A stretch of 64,000 bases of DNA. Origin: Oceanirhabdus sp. W0125-5 (GTDB taxonomy: Bacteria > Bacillota > Clostridia > Clostridiales > Clostridiaceae). Below the pieces are notes generated by a model. The model was not told where the DNA came from, made no database searches, and saw nothing but the letters and a program-made list of their open reading frames with translations. The stretch's first letter is position 1, and each line of letters opens with the position of its first letter. The stretch is from the NCBI RefSeq assembly GCF_027938815.1, contig NZ_CP115913.1, positions 3,506,001-3,570,000 of the forward strand, written 5' to 3'. Positions 9,056-17,163 of the stretch are shown piece by piece. The position numbers were made by a program, and so were the translations under genes.

Positions 9056-9482
9056 ATGTTCAATTGGTTTTCCACCCTCTACAATCGGATGAATATCAAA
9101 ATGCCACCCTTCTGCACTTCTTCCTTTAGCAATTTCCTGTGAAAAATTATGAATTTTTATATCCTACATGAGCTTTATCATTAGTTACATCTTTATCTTT
9201 TATACTTATTAGCTTACCCAAACTATATAAGTATATTTTACTACTTCGTCACCTCTGCCATCATTAATGACAATAATATCTCCTTAGGTATTTCTTATAT
9301 AGAAGTACTCAATATCATTTAGGTTCATACCAACTTTCCACCTGAAGAATAAGTATAATAAATCTCATAAGTACTATCTGATTCAAATACCGCTTTATCA
9401 CCTTCAAGAAGATACTTTGTTTTAACACCATCTATATCTTTCTATGTTCTTATACCATAAGCTAACTCAGTTAGGACCCCAT
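9056..9482 (-). pseudogene. decayed RHS/YD-repeat toxin C-terminal region
   Basis: Minus-strand translation, switching frames, gives the RHS signature in order: DGVKTKYLLEGDKAVFE, YEIYYTYSSGGKLVG, IEYFYIRNT-stop-GDIIVI, GDEVVKYTY, SLGKLISIKDKD and VGYKN. A short toxin-like tail follows (EGWHFDIHPIVEGGKPIEH). At least three frame breaks and several stops (one TAA where RHS proteins have CAA, in RNxQGD) show that it is dead. It explains the row of immunity-like genes immediately downstream on the same strand. Confidence 0.75.
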
Positions 9483-9572
9483 TGAGAAACTTCTATACTT
9501 CTAACCAACAAAAACGAACTGCTCTACTTGTGCGTAAATGAATTTCTAAAGCAAACCACTAATCTCATTCAC

Positions 9573-9611
9573 TACAATAAATACTTATCCGAAATTGATA
9601 AAGAAGATTAG
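9573..9611 (+). pseudogene. 3'-end fragment of a second glucosaminidase gene
   Basis: The last 12 codons and stop of the intact glucosaminidase gene (YNKYLSEIDNED) recur here with one change (DKED). The ~130 bases that follow also resemble the sequence downstream of the intact gene (both contain CTCTAATCTTCCCAATCAAT and then a TTTGGACAAACT hairpin). It is the remnant of a duplicated gene end plus its 3' flank. Confidence 0.65.
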
Positions 9612-9709
9612 TACCAACATAATTACTTAAATCAAAAAATCTACTCACAACAAGAATTGGAACCTCACATAAAAACCTCTAATCTTCCCAATCAATTTCC
9701 CACAAAGAT

Positions 9710-9818
9710 ACTTTGGACAAACTCAGCAGCTGCATAACTTTCTCTACAATACCCTTTATAAATACATCATCACTTAAACCTACAACAAAACATGAGCAGC
9801 AGATGAACTTGTCCAAAC
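9710..9818 (+). repeat. TTTGGAC hairpin, copy 1
   Basis: Left arm CTTTGGACAAACTCAGCAGC and right arm GCAGCAGATGAACTTGTCCA pair across a ~70-base loop. Same fold and arm motifs as the copies at 10856, 12491, 24815, 24984 and 43844. Confidence 0.65.
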
Positions 9819-10052
9819 TTGTAATCGTCCCTACCATATACAATAATTATTTCACTTTCTACCATATTTACTTCTTATCTTCTCAATATAATTTCATCGA
9901 TAAAATCAAATCCCTCAACAGTAAATCTGCTCACAACAAAATTATCCCCCTCCTTCGCCTTTCTTTAACGTAGTGACTTATCTATTTTCCTCCCAAAACT
10001 AGCACCCCAAAAGTAATGTGCATATATACAATTAAAAAGGATGGTGAATTTT

Positions 10053-10763
10053 ATGTTTAATAAATCAGAAATTATATCTTTGATAGTCCCTTATGCAGAA
10101 TTCATACACAAGAAATATGGTCTGCTTCCATCAGTAATCATTTCTCAAGCAATACTTGAAACAGGATGGCTTCGTCATTGTAAAGGAAACAATATATTCG
10201 GTATAAAGTGGACCAGAACCTGTGGGTACGATTATTCAGAACTTCAAACTTATGAATGGGTAAATGGAGTCAAAACCCCAATGATATGTCTTTTCAGAAA
10301 ATATCCGAACTATGAAGAGAGCTTTTCTGACTATGCTAGATTGATTACTACCGCCAAAAGATATCTTCCAGTTGTTAAAGCTACTAATTACAAGAAAGCT
10401 TGTAATGAACTTTATAACTGCGGTTATTGTACGGATCCTCAGTATCCTATAAAACTTATTAGTATTATTGAAGAAAATAACTTATATAAATATGATCCTA
10501 TCCCTAATCAAATTATTGATATAGAAGAGTATTCACTAACTGAGCTGCAGAAAAATCTAAATCAACTCAAGATATATGATTTCGAAAATAAGGCTCTTAT
10601 TGTTGATGGAATAATTGGTCCTAGGACAAATAGTGCTATGGAAAAACTACAAAAAGTATGTAATATAAAAGGAAATAGTATACATGAAGAGAACCTTCTA
10701 AAGATTACTAATATTATACTCAACTACAATAAATACTTATCCGAAATTGATAACGAAGATTAG
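10053..10763 (+). CDS. endo-beta-N-acetylglucosaminidase (GH73) with C-terminal peptidoglycan-binding-like region
   Basis: Residues ~5-150 form a GH73/lysozyme-like domain: YGLLPSVIISQAILETGW carries the catalytic glutamate (E36), followed by NNIFGIKW and a FRKYPNYEESFSDYARL segment characteristic of FlgJ/AcmA-type enzymes. Residues ~165-215 (LTELQKNLNQL, VDGIIGPRTNSAMEKLQ) resemble a PG_binding_1 repeat. It cuts the glycan backbone of peptidoglycan. There is no signal peptide, so it looks like a phage-type endolysin or an enzyme released by lysis. ATG 10053 with GGTGA 5 bases upstream is preferred over the ATG at 10041, which overlaps the Shine-Dalgarno. It lies alone among toxin-immunity debris. 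Confidence 0.85.
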   Translation: MFNKSEIISLIVPYAEFIHKKYGLLPSVIISQAILETGWLRHCKGNNIFGIKWTRTCGYDYSELQTYEWVNGVKTPMICLFRKYPNYEESFSDYARLITTAKRYLPVVKATNYKKACNELYNCGYCTDPQYPIKLISIIEENNLYKYDPIPNQIIDIEEYSLTELQKNLNQLKIYDFENKALIVDGIIGPRTNSAMEKLQKVCNIKGNSIHEENLLKITNIILNYNKYLSEIDNED

Positions 10764-10855
10764 ACCTTGATACTTACTTGCGATAAATGACCTACTCACA
10801 ACAAAATCATCATTCATAAAACTCTAATCTTCCCAATCAATTTCACAATAAAGTT

Positions 10856-10966
10856 GCTTTGGACAAACTTAACAGCTGCTTAATTTTAAAATAATACAAT
10901 GTTATATAAATAGTATTATTATAAAGAACAACACCCATCTAAGCAGCAGTTGAACTAATCCAAAGC
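10856..10966 (+). repeat. TTTGGAC hairpin, copy 2
   Basis: GCTTTGGACAAACTTAACAG plus CTGCTTA on the left pairs with TAAGCAGCAGTTGAACTAAT plus CCAAAGC on the right. Arm differences from copy 1 are largely matched in both arms. It follows the glucosaminidase stop by ~90 bases, as copy 1 follows the broken gene end. Confidence 0.65.
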
Positions 10967-11043
10967 TTTTTAATTTTTGAATATGTTTAAAAAATGTTGT
11001 TAATATAATTAGTTAAACTCTTTTATTACGTCTTAAGCTATCG

Positions 11044-11589
11044 TTAATTATCAACTTCTTCATTCAAAATATAGAAGTTCCAACCTCCCAAGGGTATCAT
11101 CTTTGTACCATCCTCAAATAATTTTTTTGCAAGATGAGTATACCTATGATACTTGTAAAACTCTTTTGCACCATTATAAGGATTAATAACCCATGCACCT
11201 GTTATTGTCATAGAGTTAAAGTTTTTAATGATTTTTCTATATAATTTGAGTGAGTCAATATCTTCAGTAACAGAACCTAAACTTGATTCTTCAAGAGTGT
11301 CACCTTTATGTTTCCCAAGAGTAACTACTAAACAATCTTTATTTACCTTTAAAAATTCTAAATAACTACTTTCTGACATATCAGGTTTATCACGGTATAC
11401 ACAGATTAATCTAATATCATTAGTTACTTTTAACTTATCTAAATTCTCCTCTTCATAGTATAATTCTGCTTTAAAAGATGGAAATAGTTGAATTGTAACT
11501 AAATACAATTTATATAATTTTACACAATCTTTTATAAAGTCAGTTATTTCTTCGGGTGTCCCATGAAATTGCGAGTCTATTTTAGCCAT
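11044..11589 (-). CDS. hypothetical protein
   Basis: This 181-aa soluble protein has mixed alpha/beta composition. Recognisable words are TITGAWVINPYNGAKEFYKY in the second half and a final GGWNFYILNEE. No catalytic motif or known domain is seen. It is followed on the upstream side (higher coordinates) by another small minus-strand gene with a 74-base gap, so the two may be co-transcribed. It could be another toxin-immunity gene, but nothing proves this. Confidence 0.55.
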   Translation of the reverse strand: MAKIDSQFHGTPEEITDFIKDCVKLYKLYLVTIQLFPSFKAELYYEEENLDKLKVTNDIRLICVYRDKPDMSESSYLEFLKVNKDCLVVTLGKHKGDTLEESSLGSVTEDIDSLKLYRKIIKNFNSMTITGAWVINPYNGAKEFYKYHRYTHLAKKLFEDGTKMIPLGGWNFYILNEEVDN

Positions 11590-11663
11590 TTCTTAATCTC
11601 CTATTTTTGTTTAATATCTTATGAAAGTATTTCATAGTCATTTAATTTTGAATTCGGCATATA

Positions 11664-12101
11664 TTATAATTTTTCAATTGAAAATATTAATTTATTAAAA
11701 TCTGTTTCAAAACCATAATCATTGCAGTAGTAATAAAGTACATTATCTATTTCCTTTATTATCATACCAGAAGTATATGATTGAGAATTTCTTCCCCTAC
11801 CTTTGTCCCAGATATTATAAATACTTAATAAACCAACATCTGTATAACATTTTAGTATAACTTCTTTAGGTGATGTATCTTCCCACAAATTAATTTGAGA
11901 ATATAGATTACCATTAACCTCAATTCCTTTATCCGTGGCAATCCATATTCCTTGTTTATTATTTGAATTTGTTTTAATAAACTTTACTTTAATTAATTGC
12001 TCATTACTAATCTGTTGAACATCCCACATAATAATGTCATTTCTTCCCTCGAATGCATCGCTATATAATTTTTTTATACCTATATCTATTCCAACTTTCA
12101 T
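11664..12101 (-). CDS. hypothetical protein, immunity-like size and composition
   Basis: This 145-aa beta-rich protein starts MKVGIDIGIKKLYSDAFEG and ends with YYYCNDYGFETDFNKL. No domain is recognised. ATG 12101 has AGAGGTGTTG upstream. It lies upstream of the 181-aa gene on the same strand; both are upstream of the decayed RHS region but separated from it by the plus-strand glucosaminidase. Confidence 0.5.
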   Translation of the reverse strand: MKVGIDIGIKKLYSDAFEGRNDIIMWDVQQISNEQLIKVKFIKTNSNNKQGIWIATDKGIEVNGNLYSQINLWEDTSPKEVILKCYTDVGLLSIYNIWDKGRGRNSQSYTSGMIIKEIDNVLYYYCNDYGFETDFNKLIFSIEKL

Positions 12102-12420
12102 TCATTCAACACCTCTTATGATTTTACTGAATCCCAAGTAAAAAACATTTTATTAATATGTAACTATTATTATATTTTGTTTAGTTCATTATACAAATAT
12201 GTTGTACCTTAAGTGTTTCATATATAATTATTCGTAATTTTCATATCCAATTCAAATATTTAATAATTGAAACAAAGCACAATTTCAGCGTTATTTTAAA
12301 CATAGCCTAATATTTAATCTTAAACAATATTACCTTTCTTCATTTCTATTTATATGATCTCATCAATATAACTTCTCCAATATAACTAAATCCCTCCTTG
12401 ATAATTTCCCTACAATAAAA
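12102..12420. other. AT-rich intergenic region
   Basis: No ORF or clear signal was seen in these ~320 bases. The region leads into the repeat/structured-RNA block. Confidence 0.35.
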
Positions 12421-12600
12421 TGACCTCCCCACCTTCTCCCTCTTTAAGAGAAGAGATTCCTCTACCCTTAAAGCCCAAATCCTATAAGGAAACTTTGGAC
12501 TATCTTTAACCATGCTTCACATCGTTAAAACTAGTCCAAAGTATTGTATATTTTTATATTTTGATAGGGCAGTTGTAATAGCATGTCCACCCTAACAATT
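12421..12600 (+). repeat. partial copy of the large structured RNA element
   Basis: It contains CCTATAAGGAAACTTTGGAC and a TTTGGAC hairpin (12491-12542, arms ACTTTGGACTA and TAGTCCAAAGT), and ends in GCATGTCCACCCTAA. The same blocks occur in the same order in the larger elements at 12791 and 23922. Looks like a shorter or deleted family member. Confidence 0.5.
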
Positions 12601-12790
12601 CTTCCTTTTAAGTATTTCTTTCAGATTGAATAAATCTTTGGCTAGATAGTTTTTTAATCTATTCAATAAATATCATGATTTAATCATCTATATATTATAG
12701 TGTATTATACTGTTCTTTAATTTCCTACATTCTATACCGCTATTATCCCTATTGTAATTATTGAAACATTAAATTCATCACTGGAAAATC

Positions 12791-13258
12791 AATATCGCAC
12801 CCAGAGGACAGGCAGATTCAAGAAGAGATTCTACCATAGGAGAGTTTTACGCTTCTCTTCAACCTCACCTATGGAAAAATCTCTAACTTTCATCAAAGCC
12901 TTTCCACCAGGTACCCGCTTGACTAGCCCTGAGTAGGATATTTTATATAACACGAAATACGATTATATGAATTATTTTTAAAACAATATTAATGAAAGGG
13001 CTGGTCCATTGATTTCATTAGGGTCACTTCTCTGAAGTCTTTATAGGGTAAAGCTCTGTGGGTCTTAATCTATATGGAAGTTTTGGACAATCGCTTATCC
13101 AAAGCCCTATTTTATTCCCTCCCCCCATCCCATACTCATGGGTATTCCTTTGGGGTCTTTAAAGGGTGGACTTGCTCCTGGTACAATCAATCACGGACTA
13201 GCAACTAAAGCTGCTGTTCCATAGTTGAGCACCACAAGCAGGTCCCCCCTTGTTTTCT
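12791..13258 (+). ncRNA. candidate large structured RNA, copy A
   Basis: No ORF fits this ~470-base segment, yet it is conserved over its length with the inverse-oriented copy B at 23922-24435. Shared blocks in order: CGCACCC-AGGACAGGC; a hairpin with arms CCATAGG/CCTATGG; TCAAAGCC…GGTACCCGCTTGA; GGTCCATTGATTTCA; a TTTTGGAC hairpin; GGGTATTCCTTTGGGGTC; and a closing stem GGGTGGACTTGCT…AGCAGGTCCCCCC followed by TTGTTTTC. The hairpin arms differ from copy B but stay complementary, which supports an RNA product. It could be a member of a large ornate RNA class (OLE, ROOL or GOLLD type); I cannot assign it. Confidence 0.6.
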
Positions 13259-13514
13259 AACAATATTATTTCTAAATGTAACTTTTCAATATCCTTTTAA
13301 CGATTCACTATTTATTTTTAATCAGTTTATATATTGTAGATTATTACTTATTTGATTTATAATTTAATAGGTAAGTTATGTTTATAATGAGCAGTTAAAA
13401 AATAATACTTGATTTGTGAGTTTCAAAAATACCATAGTTATGCGAAAGAAGTGCTGTATATAACAAAATTATAGAAGATAATGATTATGAAAAATCGTTT
13501 AAAGGATGTGTAGT

Positions 13515-13898
13515 ATGGATAAAATACAACTTATGCCATTGCGAATACCTAAGGGATTTGCAGTTTGCTATAACAAATTTTATGACATAGAACCAATAAA
13601 ATCAGAAAAATGTGATAATCTTATTGAAAACTGGGACTATTTTACCCAAGATATTTTACAAATCATAAAAATGGATTTACGGAAAGGTGTTTGGTATATT
13701 CCTAAAGAGCACCTAATTATAGATTTAGGATGGTATCCTGATTCATGTCCTGATGGAATGTATGGACTTGAATTATCAGTTGTGAGAGAAGATCATAGTT
13801 GGGACATAATTGAACAAAAAGAATCGAGAGATAGATTTGAAATACGAGATACTATAGAAAGATGGTTGAATGAAAATTCAGGAGTGAAAAAAACATAA
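13515..13898 (+). CDS. hypothetical protein, immunity-like
   Basis: This ~127-aa protein has the pattern of small immunity proteins: beta strands, aromatic and acidic residues (IDLGWYPDSCPDGMYGLELS) and a terminal helix (ETIERWL-like). No family is assigned. ATG 13515 is preferred over 13506 because AAAGG lies 9 bases before it; at 13506 the Shine-Dalgarno would overlap the start. It is isolated, with the structured RNA upstream. Confidence 0.5.
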   Translation: MDKIQLMPLRIPKGFAVCYNKFYDIEPIKSEKCDNLIENWDYFTQDILQIIKMDLRKGVWYIPKEHLIIDLGWYPDSCPDGMYGLELSVVREDHSWDIIEQKESRDRFEIRDTIERWLNENSGVKKT

Positions 13899-14280
13899 AT
13901 AGAAGGAAAGTCAACAATCAGAAACGTTATAACTATTAATTATACTAGTATCCATTAGGATAATAACAAGAAGTTAAAGTATATAAAAATTTATTTAAAA
14001 GAAGTGTTGAAATGAATGCATTTCTATACGTCATTTGAGCTTGAGTTATTTTAAATAATCCACAATTTGCAAAAATTAAATAAAATTATGTTATAATGTT
14101 TCGTAATGTAATCATATTATGCCTTAAGAGAATGGTTGAATATGGTATAATTTATTTGAAGTGCGTCATAGAGAGGATACAATGACTACTACAAAGTAAG
14201 CATTCAAGGAATATTCTGAAATGTGCATTGTTATCTGACATCTATAGATAGTTTTAATTCACATATAACTAGGAGGTTTT
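13899..14280 (+). promoter_or_regulatory. upstream region of the nitrilase-like gene
   Basis: No ORF. Two TATAAT boxes are visible: 14092-14097, with TTGCAA 19 bases upstream, and 14146-14151, in an extended -10 context (TGGTATAAT). Either could drive the amidohydrolase gene, leaving a 5' leader of about 125 to 175 bases. A strong AGGAGG precedes the ATG. Confidence 0.35.
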
Positions 14281-15060
14281 ATGGATTTATCAGTGGTTGT
14301 AGCCCAATTTCCAATAACATTTAATATTGATAGTAATTTAAAGTATATAATTTCAATTTTAGAAAAATCAGAAATAGATGATTTAGTTGTATTACCTGAG
14401 GGAGCACTATCTGGTTACTCTGATGATATTTCTTTTCTAGAAAATATTGATACGCATAAACTGGAATATGCAATGAAACAACTTAAGAACGAGGTTTTAA
14501 ATAGAAAGATTCACCTGATATATGGCTCATGTATTTTTGAAAATGGTAATTGGTATAATGCAGGTATATGCTATTCATATACTAGTAAAGATTTTACATA
14601 CAAAAAAATAAATTTAGCAACACATGAAAGGGGTTATTTTCAATCTGGAAATGAACTACCAGTGTATGAATTATTTATTAAAAACAGTATAGTACGTATT
14701 GGAATTCAACTATGTAGAGAGATAAGGTTTCCAGAGCAGTGGAGATGGCTAGCATTAAAAGGAGCAAAAGTATTTGTATATTTAACAAATGCAATTAATG
14801 GAAGTGATATTTCAGTATGGAGAAGTCATCTTATTAGTAGGGCTGCTGAGAATATAAGATTTCTTATAAGTTCAAATAATGCAAATAAAAATCAACATTG
14901 TCCCACTATGTTAATTTCTCCAAGTGGTGAGATAATTGAAGAAATAGTTTCAGACGAAGTAACTGCTTTTAGAAGGACAATAGAGCTAGATGAGATATCA
15001 AATTGGTACATAAATCAATGCAGAAACGACGTTATTAAATTGAGTGAGGGTGAATGTTGA
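14281..15060 (+). CDS. carbon-nitrogen hydrolase (nitrilase superfamily)
   Basis: The 259-aa protein has the full E-K-C triad: E40 in LPEGALSGY, the lysine of YKKINL near residue 111, and the cysteine of IQLCREIRFPEQW near residue 145. Length and layout fit the ~260-280-aa amidase branch. Members hydrolyse amides or amide-linked small molecules. ATG 14281 has AGGAGG at a 6-base spacing. A broken paralogue sits at 30568-31066, at the head of the metallophosphoesterase/MazG/radical SAM operon, so this intact copy may serve the same unknown pathway. Substrate unknown. Confidence 0.85.
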   Translation: MDLSVVVAQFPITFNIDSNLKYIISILEKSEIDDLVVLPEGALSGYSDDISFLENIDTHKLEYAMKQLKNEVLNRKIHLIYGSCIFENGNWYNAGICYSYTSKDFTYKKINLATHERGYFQSGNELPVYELFIKNSIVRIGIQLCREIRFPEQWRWLALKGAKVFVYLTNAINGSDISVWRSHLISRAAENIRFLISSNNANKNQHCPTMLISPSGEIIEEIVSDEVTAFRRTIELDEISNWYINQCRNDVIKLSEGEC

Positions 15061-15275
15061 TGCGGATAACTCTCCACAGTAAAAGTAAAATTTTATGTTG
15101 ATTGTAAGAGTATTGGAAAATATGAATTAAGTGATAAAAGAAGATTGATAAATATTGTTTTATTATATTTATTTTCAATAGAATATACGAATTGAATAAT
15201 AAAGCAGTTTAGTGTTGAGTAGAAAATACTTAATGCTGCACAAAATAACTCTTATAACGAAACAAATATCACTAT

Positions 15276-15316
15276 CTAAATCCCCAGATTTTAATCTAAG
15301 GGTTTCTTTTTATTGA
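15276..15316 (+). terminator. terminator downstream of nitrilase-like gene
   Basis: AAATCCCCAGATT pairs imperfectly with AATCTAAGGGTTT, followed by CTTTTTATT. Confidence 0.5.
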
Positions 15317-15387
15317 TAATATAATATCAACTTTAATTTTTAAACAGAGACAAACATTTATAAGACATTTTGAAGGAGTAAAATTAA

Positions 15388-15792
15388 ATGGTGAATCCAA
15401 AATATAAAATTAAAATGAATCGATATCCTGAAAATATTATTTTAGAAGCATGGGAGAAAGCAGATAAAACACAAAAAATAGTATTAATTGATTCCTGTGA
15501 ATTAGATTTTTCTATTGAAATAGAAGGATATGAAAACACTAGTGATGATGTAGTAGTAAGTTTTTTAATGCTTATTAGAGAAATTGATAATATAGTACAA
15601 GAATTTTGTAAGACTTCTTTTCAACAAGGTAAATTTGATATTCGAAATTATATGGTTTCTCTTGAATGGATTGATTTTGAGACAGACAAGGTAGTAATGG
15701 GATATTGGGGTGAATTTGTAAATATAGAATTAAGAGCGATATTTTCAATGAAAAATGGTGTATGGGAGAAAAGCGATATATATTATCAGTAA
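15388..15792 (+). CDS. hypothetical protein, immunity-like
   Basis: This 134-aa acidic protein has a C-terminal VVMGYWGEFVNIELRAIF segment. The YWG-x-x-V-N-x-E-L pattern is one I associate with immunity-type families that counter nuclease or deaminase toxins, but the match is by feel only. AAGGAG lies 8 bases before the ATG at 15388. A hairpin (AGAATCTA/TAGATTCT, 15801-15821) follows directly and may terminate it. Confidence 0.55.
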   Translation: MVNPKYKIKMNRYPENIILEAWEKADKTQKIVLIDSCELDFSIEIEGYENTSDDVVVSFLMLIREIDNIVQEFCKTSFQQGKFDIRNYMVSLEWIDFETDKVVMGYWGEFVNIELRAIFSMKNGVWEKSDIYYQ

Positions 15793-15800
15793 TTTTGGTT

Positions 15801-15821
15801 AGAATCTAGTAATTAGATTCT
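15801..15821 (+). terminator. hairpin after immunity-like gene
   Basis: AGAATCTA-GTAAT-TAGATTCT is a perfect 8-bp stem 9 bases after the stop. The T-tract that follows is weak. Confidence 0.4.
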
Positions 15822-16110
15822 AATTATATACTTAAGTAATAAATTACAATTTGTCTGTTCGAACAAAACTTGCACAATGTGTAGCTCAGTTAATCCATAT
15901 TTTCTAAATTTGTGGCACTATCATATTAGAGATTTAGTAAATATTCATAGTTATTAACTTCCCATTATTCATATAATGAGCTTTCTTACATTACTCGAAA
16001 CAAATCTACAACCCCTATTCTTTAACAAAAAAATTAAACCAGCAGTTATCAAACCAACGGGTTCACTTTTGAGGTGCAATTTTAAAAATATCAATAGATT
16101 TCACATTTAA

Positions 16111-16140
16111 AATCACCACAACTAGAAACGTGGTGGTTTC
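16111..16140 (+). terminator. terminator-like hairpin inside the element
   Basis: AATCACCAC and GTGGTGGTT form an 8- to 9-bp stem followed by TCTTAGTT. It lies near the left end of the 793-bp element and may insulate its gene from outside transcription. Confidence 0.45.
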
Positions 16141-16188
16141 TTAGTTAATAAATATACTATTTAAAATTATAATATATTTCACTATCAA

Positions 16189-16227
16189 AATCACAGCATT
16201 AATAAATTTATTAACGTTGTGATTTTT
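16189..16227 (+). terminator. second terminator-like hairpin inside the element
   Basis: AAAATCACAGC…TTAATAAA pairs with TTTATTAA…GTTGTGATTTTT, ending in five T. It is upstream of the 115-aa gene and would block read-through entering the element from the left. Confidence 0.5.
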
Positions 16228-16324
16228 CATGCGTTTTTATAGGAAAATATTCTATAATATTAAGTATAGGATTATATCATAATAGTAATATATTATGTAA
16301 TAACTTAAGAATAGGAGAATAGGT

Positions 16325-16672
16325 ATGGATACTGAGTATTTAGTTATGCTAGCTATTTTACAACTACATAGAGGAAAGAGTATAAAACTTGTGGATGGTA
16401 TATTTTTGGATGTAGCAGGTATAAACGATATTAGTATAGAAGATGCGTTTTATTATATAATAGAGAAATGTACTATTAATATGAGCATTAAGGATTTAAA
16501 TGATAACATTAACCAACTCATGTCAAAAGGTTTTTTAAGTATTAGAGATGGGCGATTATGTCCTTCACTTGGGATAATACACTATTTTGTTGAGATATTG
16601 CAATATACAGATGATATTAATGAAAGTTTGCAAATGTTATCAAGGCGAATGGACAATATGGAGAATAAATAA
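16325..16672 (+). CDS. 115-aa helical cargo protein of the transposon-like element
   Basis: The small protein is mostly helical, with a winged-helix-like middle (MSIKDLNDNINQLMSKGFL, then a short beta hairpin SIRDGRLCPS) and a C-terminal coiled coil (LQMLSRRMDNMENK). It has no transposase catalytic motif. AGGAGAATAGGT precedes the ATG at 16325. It is the only gene in the 793-bp element and is flanked by terminators on both sides. Possible roles are a DNA-binding regulator or accessory protein; not recognised. Confidence 0.6.
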   Translation: MDTEYLVMLAILQLHRGKSIKLVDGIFLDVAGINDISIEDAFYYIIEKCTINMSIKDLNDNINQLMSKGFLSIRDGRLCPSLGIIHYFVEILQYTDDINESLQMLSRRMDNMENK

Positions 16673-16725
16673 TCAATATATTTGTTGCACATTCTTCTTA
16701 TATTATGCAGTAAAAGAGCAATAAA

Positions 16726-16764
16726 ACAAAAGGCTGTAAGAACTTTTCTTACAGCCTTTTGTGA
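16726..16764 (+). terminator. strong bidirectional terminator after the cargo gene
   Basis: ACAAAAGGCTGTAAGAA and TTCTTACAGCCTTTTGT form a 17-bp stem with a CTTT loop, flanked by A-rich and T-rich stretches. Confidence 0.8.
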
Positions 16765-16871
16765 TTTCAAGGTGAAATTTAGTGAGAATTTGCACATGAA
16801 AATCAGAGTGAAATCAGTTTTTGAACCTCAAAAGTGAACCTGTTGGTTATCAAACTGCTGGCTTTCTATAA

Positions 16872-17027
16872 TTACTGAACCGCTACTTCAGTTTCAGTTA
16901 CATCTATAATCTTAGCGCCCTTTTTCTTCTTTAAAGATCAACTAGTTGAATATAATACATCCTGAGTAATAAGCTCATCCATAAGAGAATTTACTTCTGC
17001 ATCTGAGATGTCTTTATAATCCCAAAT
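16872..17027 (-). pseudogene. truncated DUF2922 gene
   Basis: Minus-strand translation matches the intact DUF2922 protein at 19658-19873: DAEVNSLMDE-ITQD, then YSTS-stop-SLKKKKGAKIIDVTET. It lacks the N-terminal half and has an in-frame TGA where the intact gene has GGA. Its terminator hairpin (CCAGCAG/CTGCTGG with a T-tract) is split by the 793-bp element. Confidence 0.8.
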
Positions 17028-17163
17028 ATGCACAGTATTCTATAACTCTATTTAATTTTAACTATAAAAAGTGCCTATAATATTACAATGAATATCACAA
17101 AAATATTTAACAAACAATAAAATCAAATCTAATATTATAACAATAAAAAAGGGTGTAGAAACG

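Larger units (their letters stand above)
16054..16846. mobile_element. 793-bp non-autonomous transposon-like element with 8-bp target duplication
   Basis: The ends are inverted: CCAACGGGTTCACTTTTGAG on the left and CTCAAAAGTGAACCTGTTGG on the right. The bases immediately outside both ends are TTATCAAA (16046-16053 and 16847-16854), an 8-bp direct duplication. Beyond these lie CCAGCAG and CTGCTGG, so the target was the loop of a hairpin, the terminator of the broken DUF2922 gene at 16872. The element carries one 115-aa gene and no transposase. A third, solo end-like sequence is at 18636-18660. Confidence 0.75.

Noticed and set aside
9713..9973. Plus-strand open frame of 86 codons
   Set aside because: Runs through the TTTGGAC hairpin repeat; no Shine-Dalgarno and no protein-like pattern.
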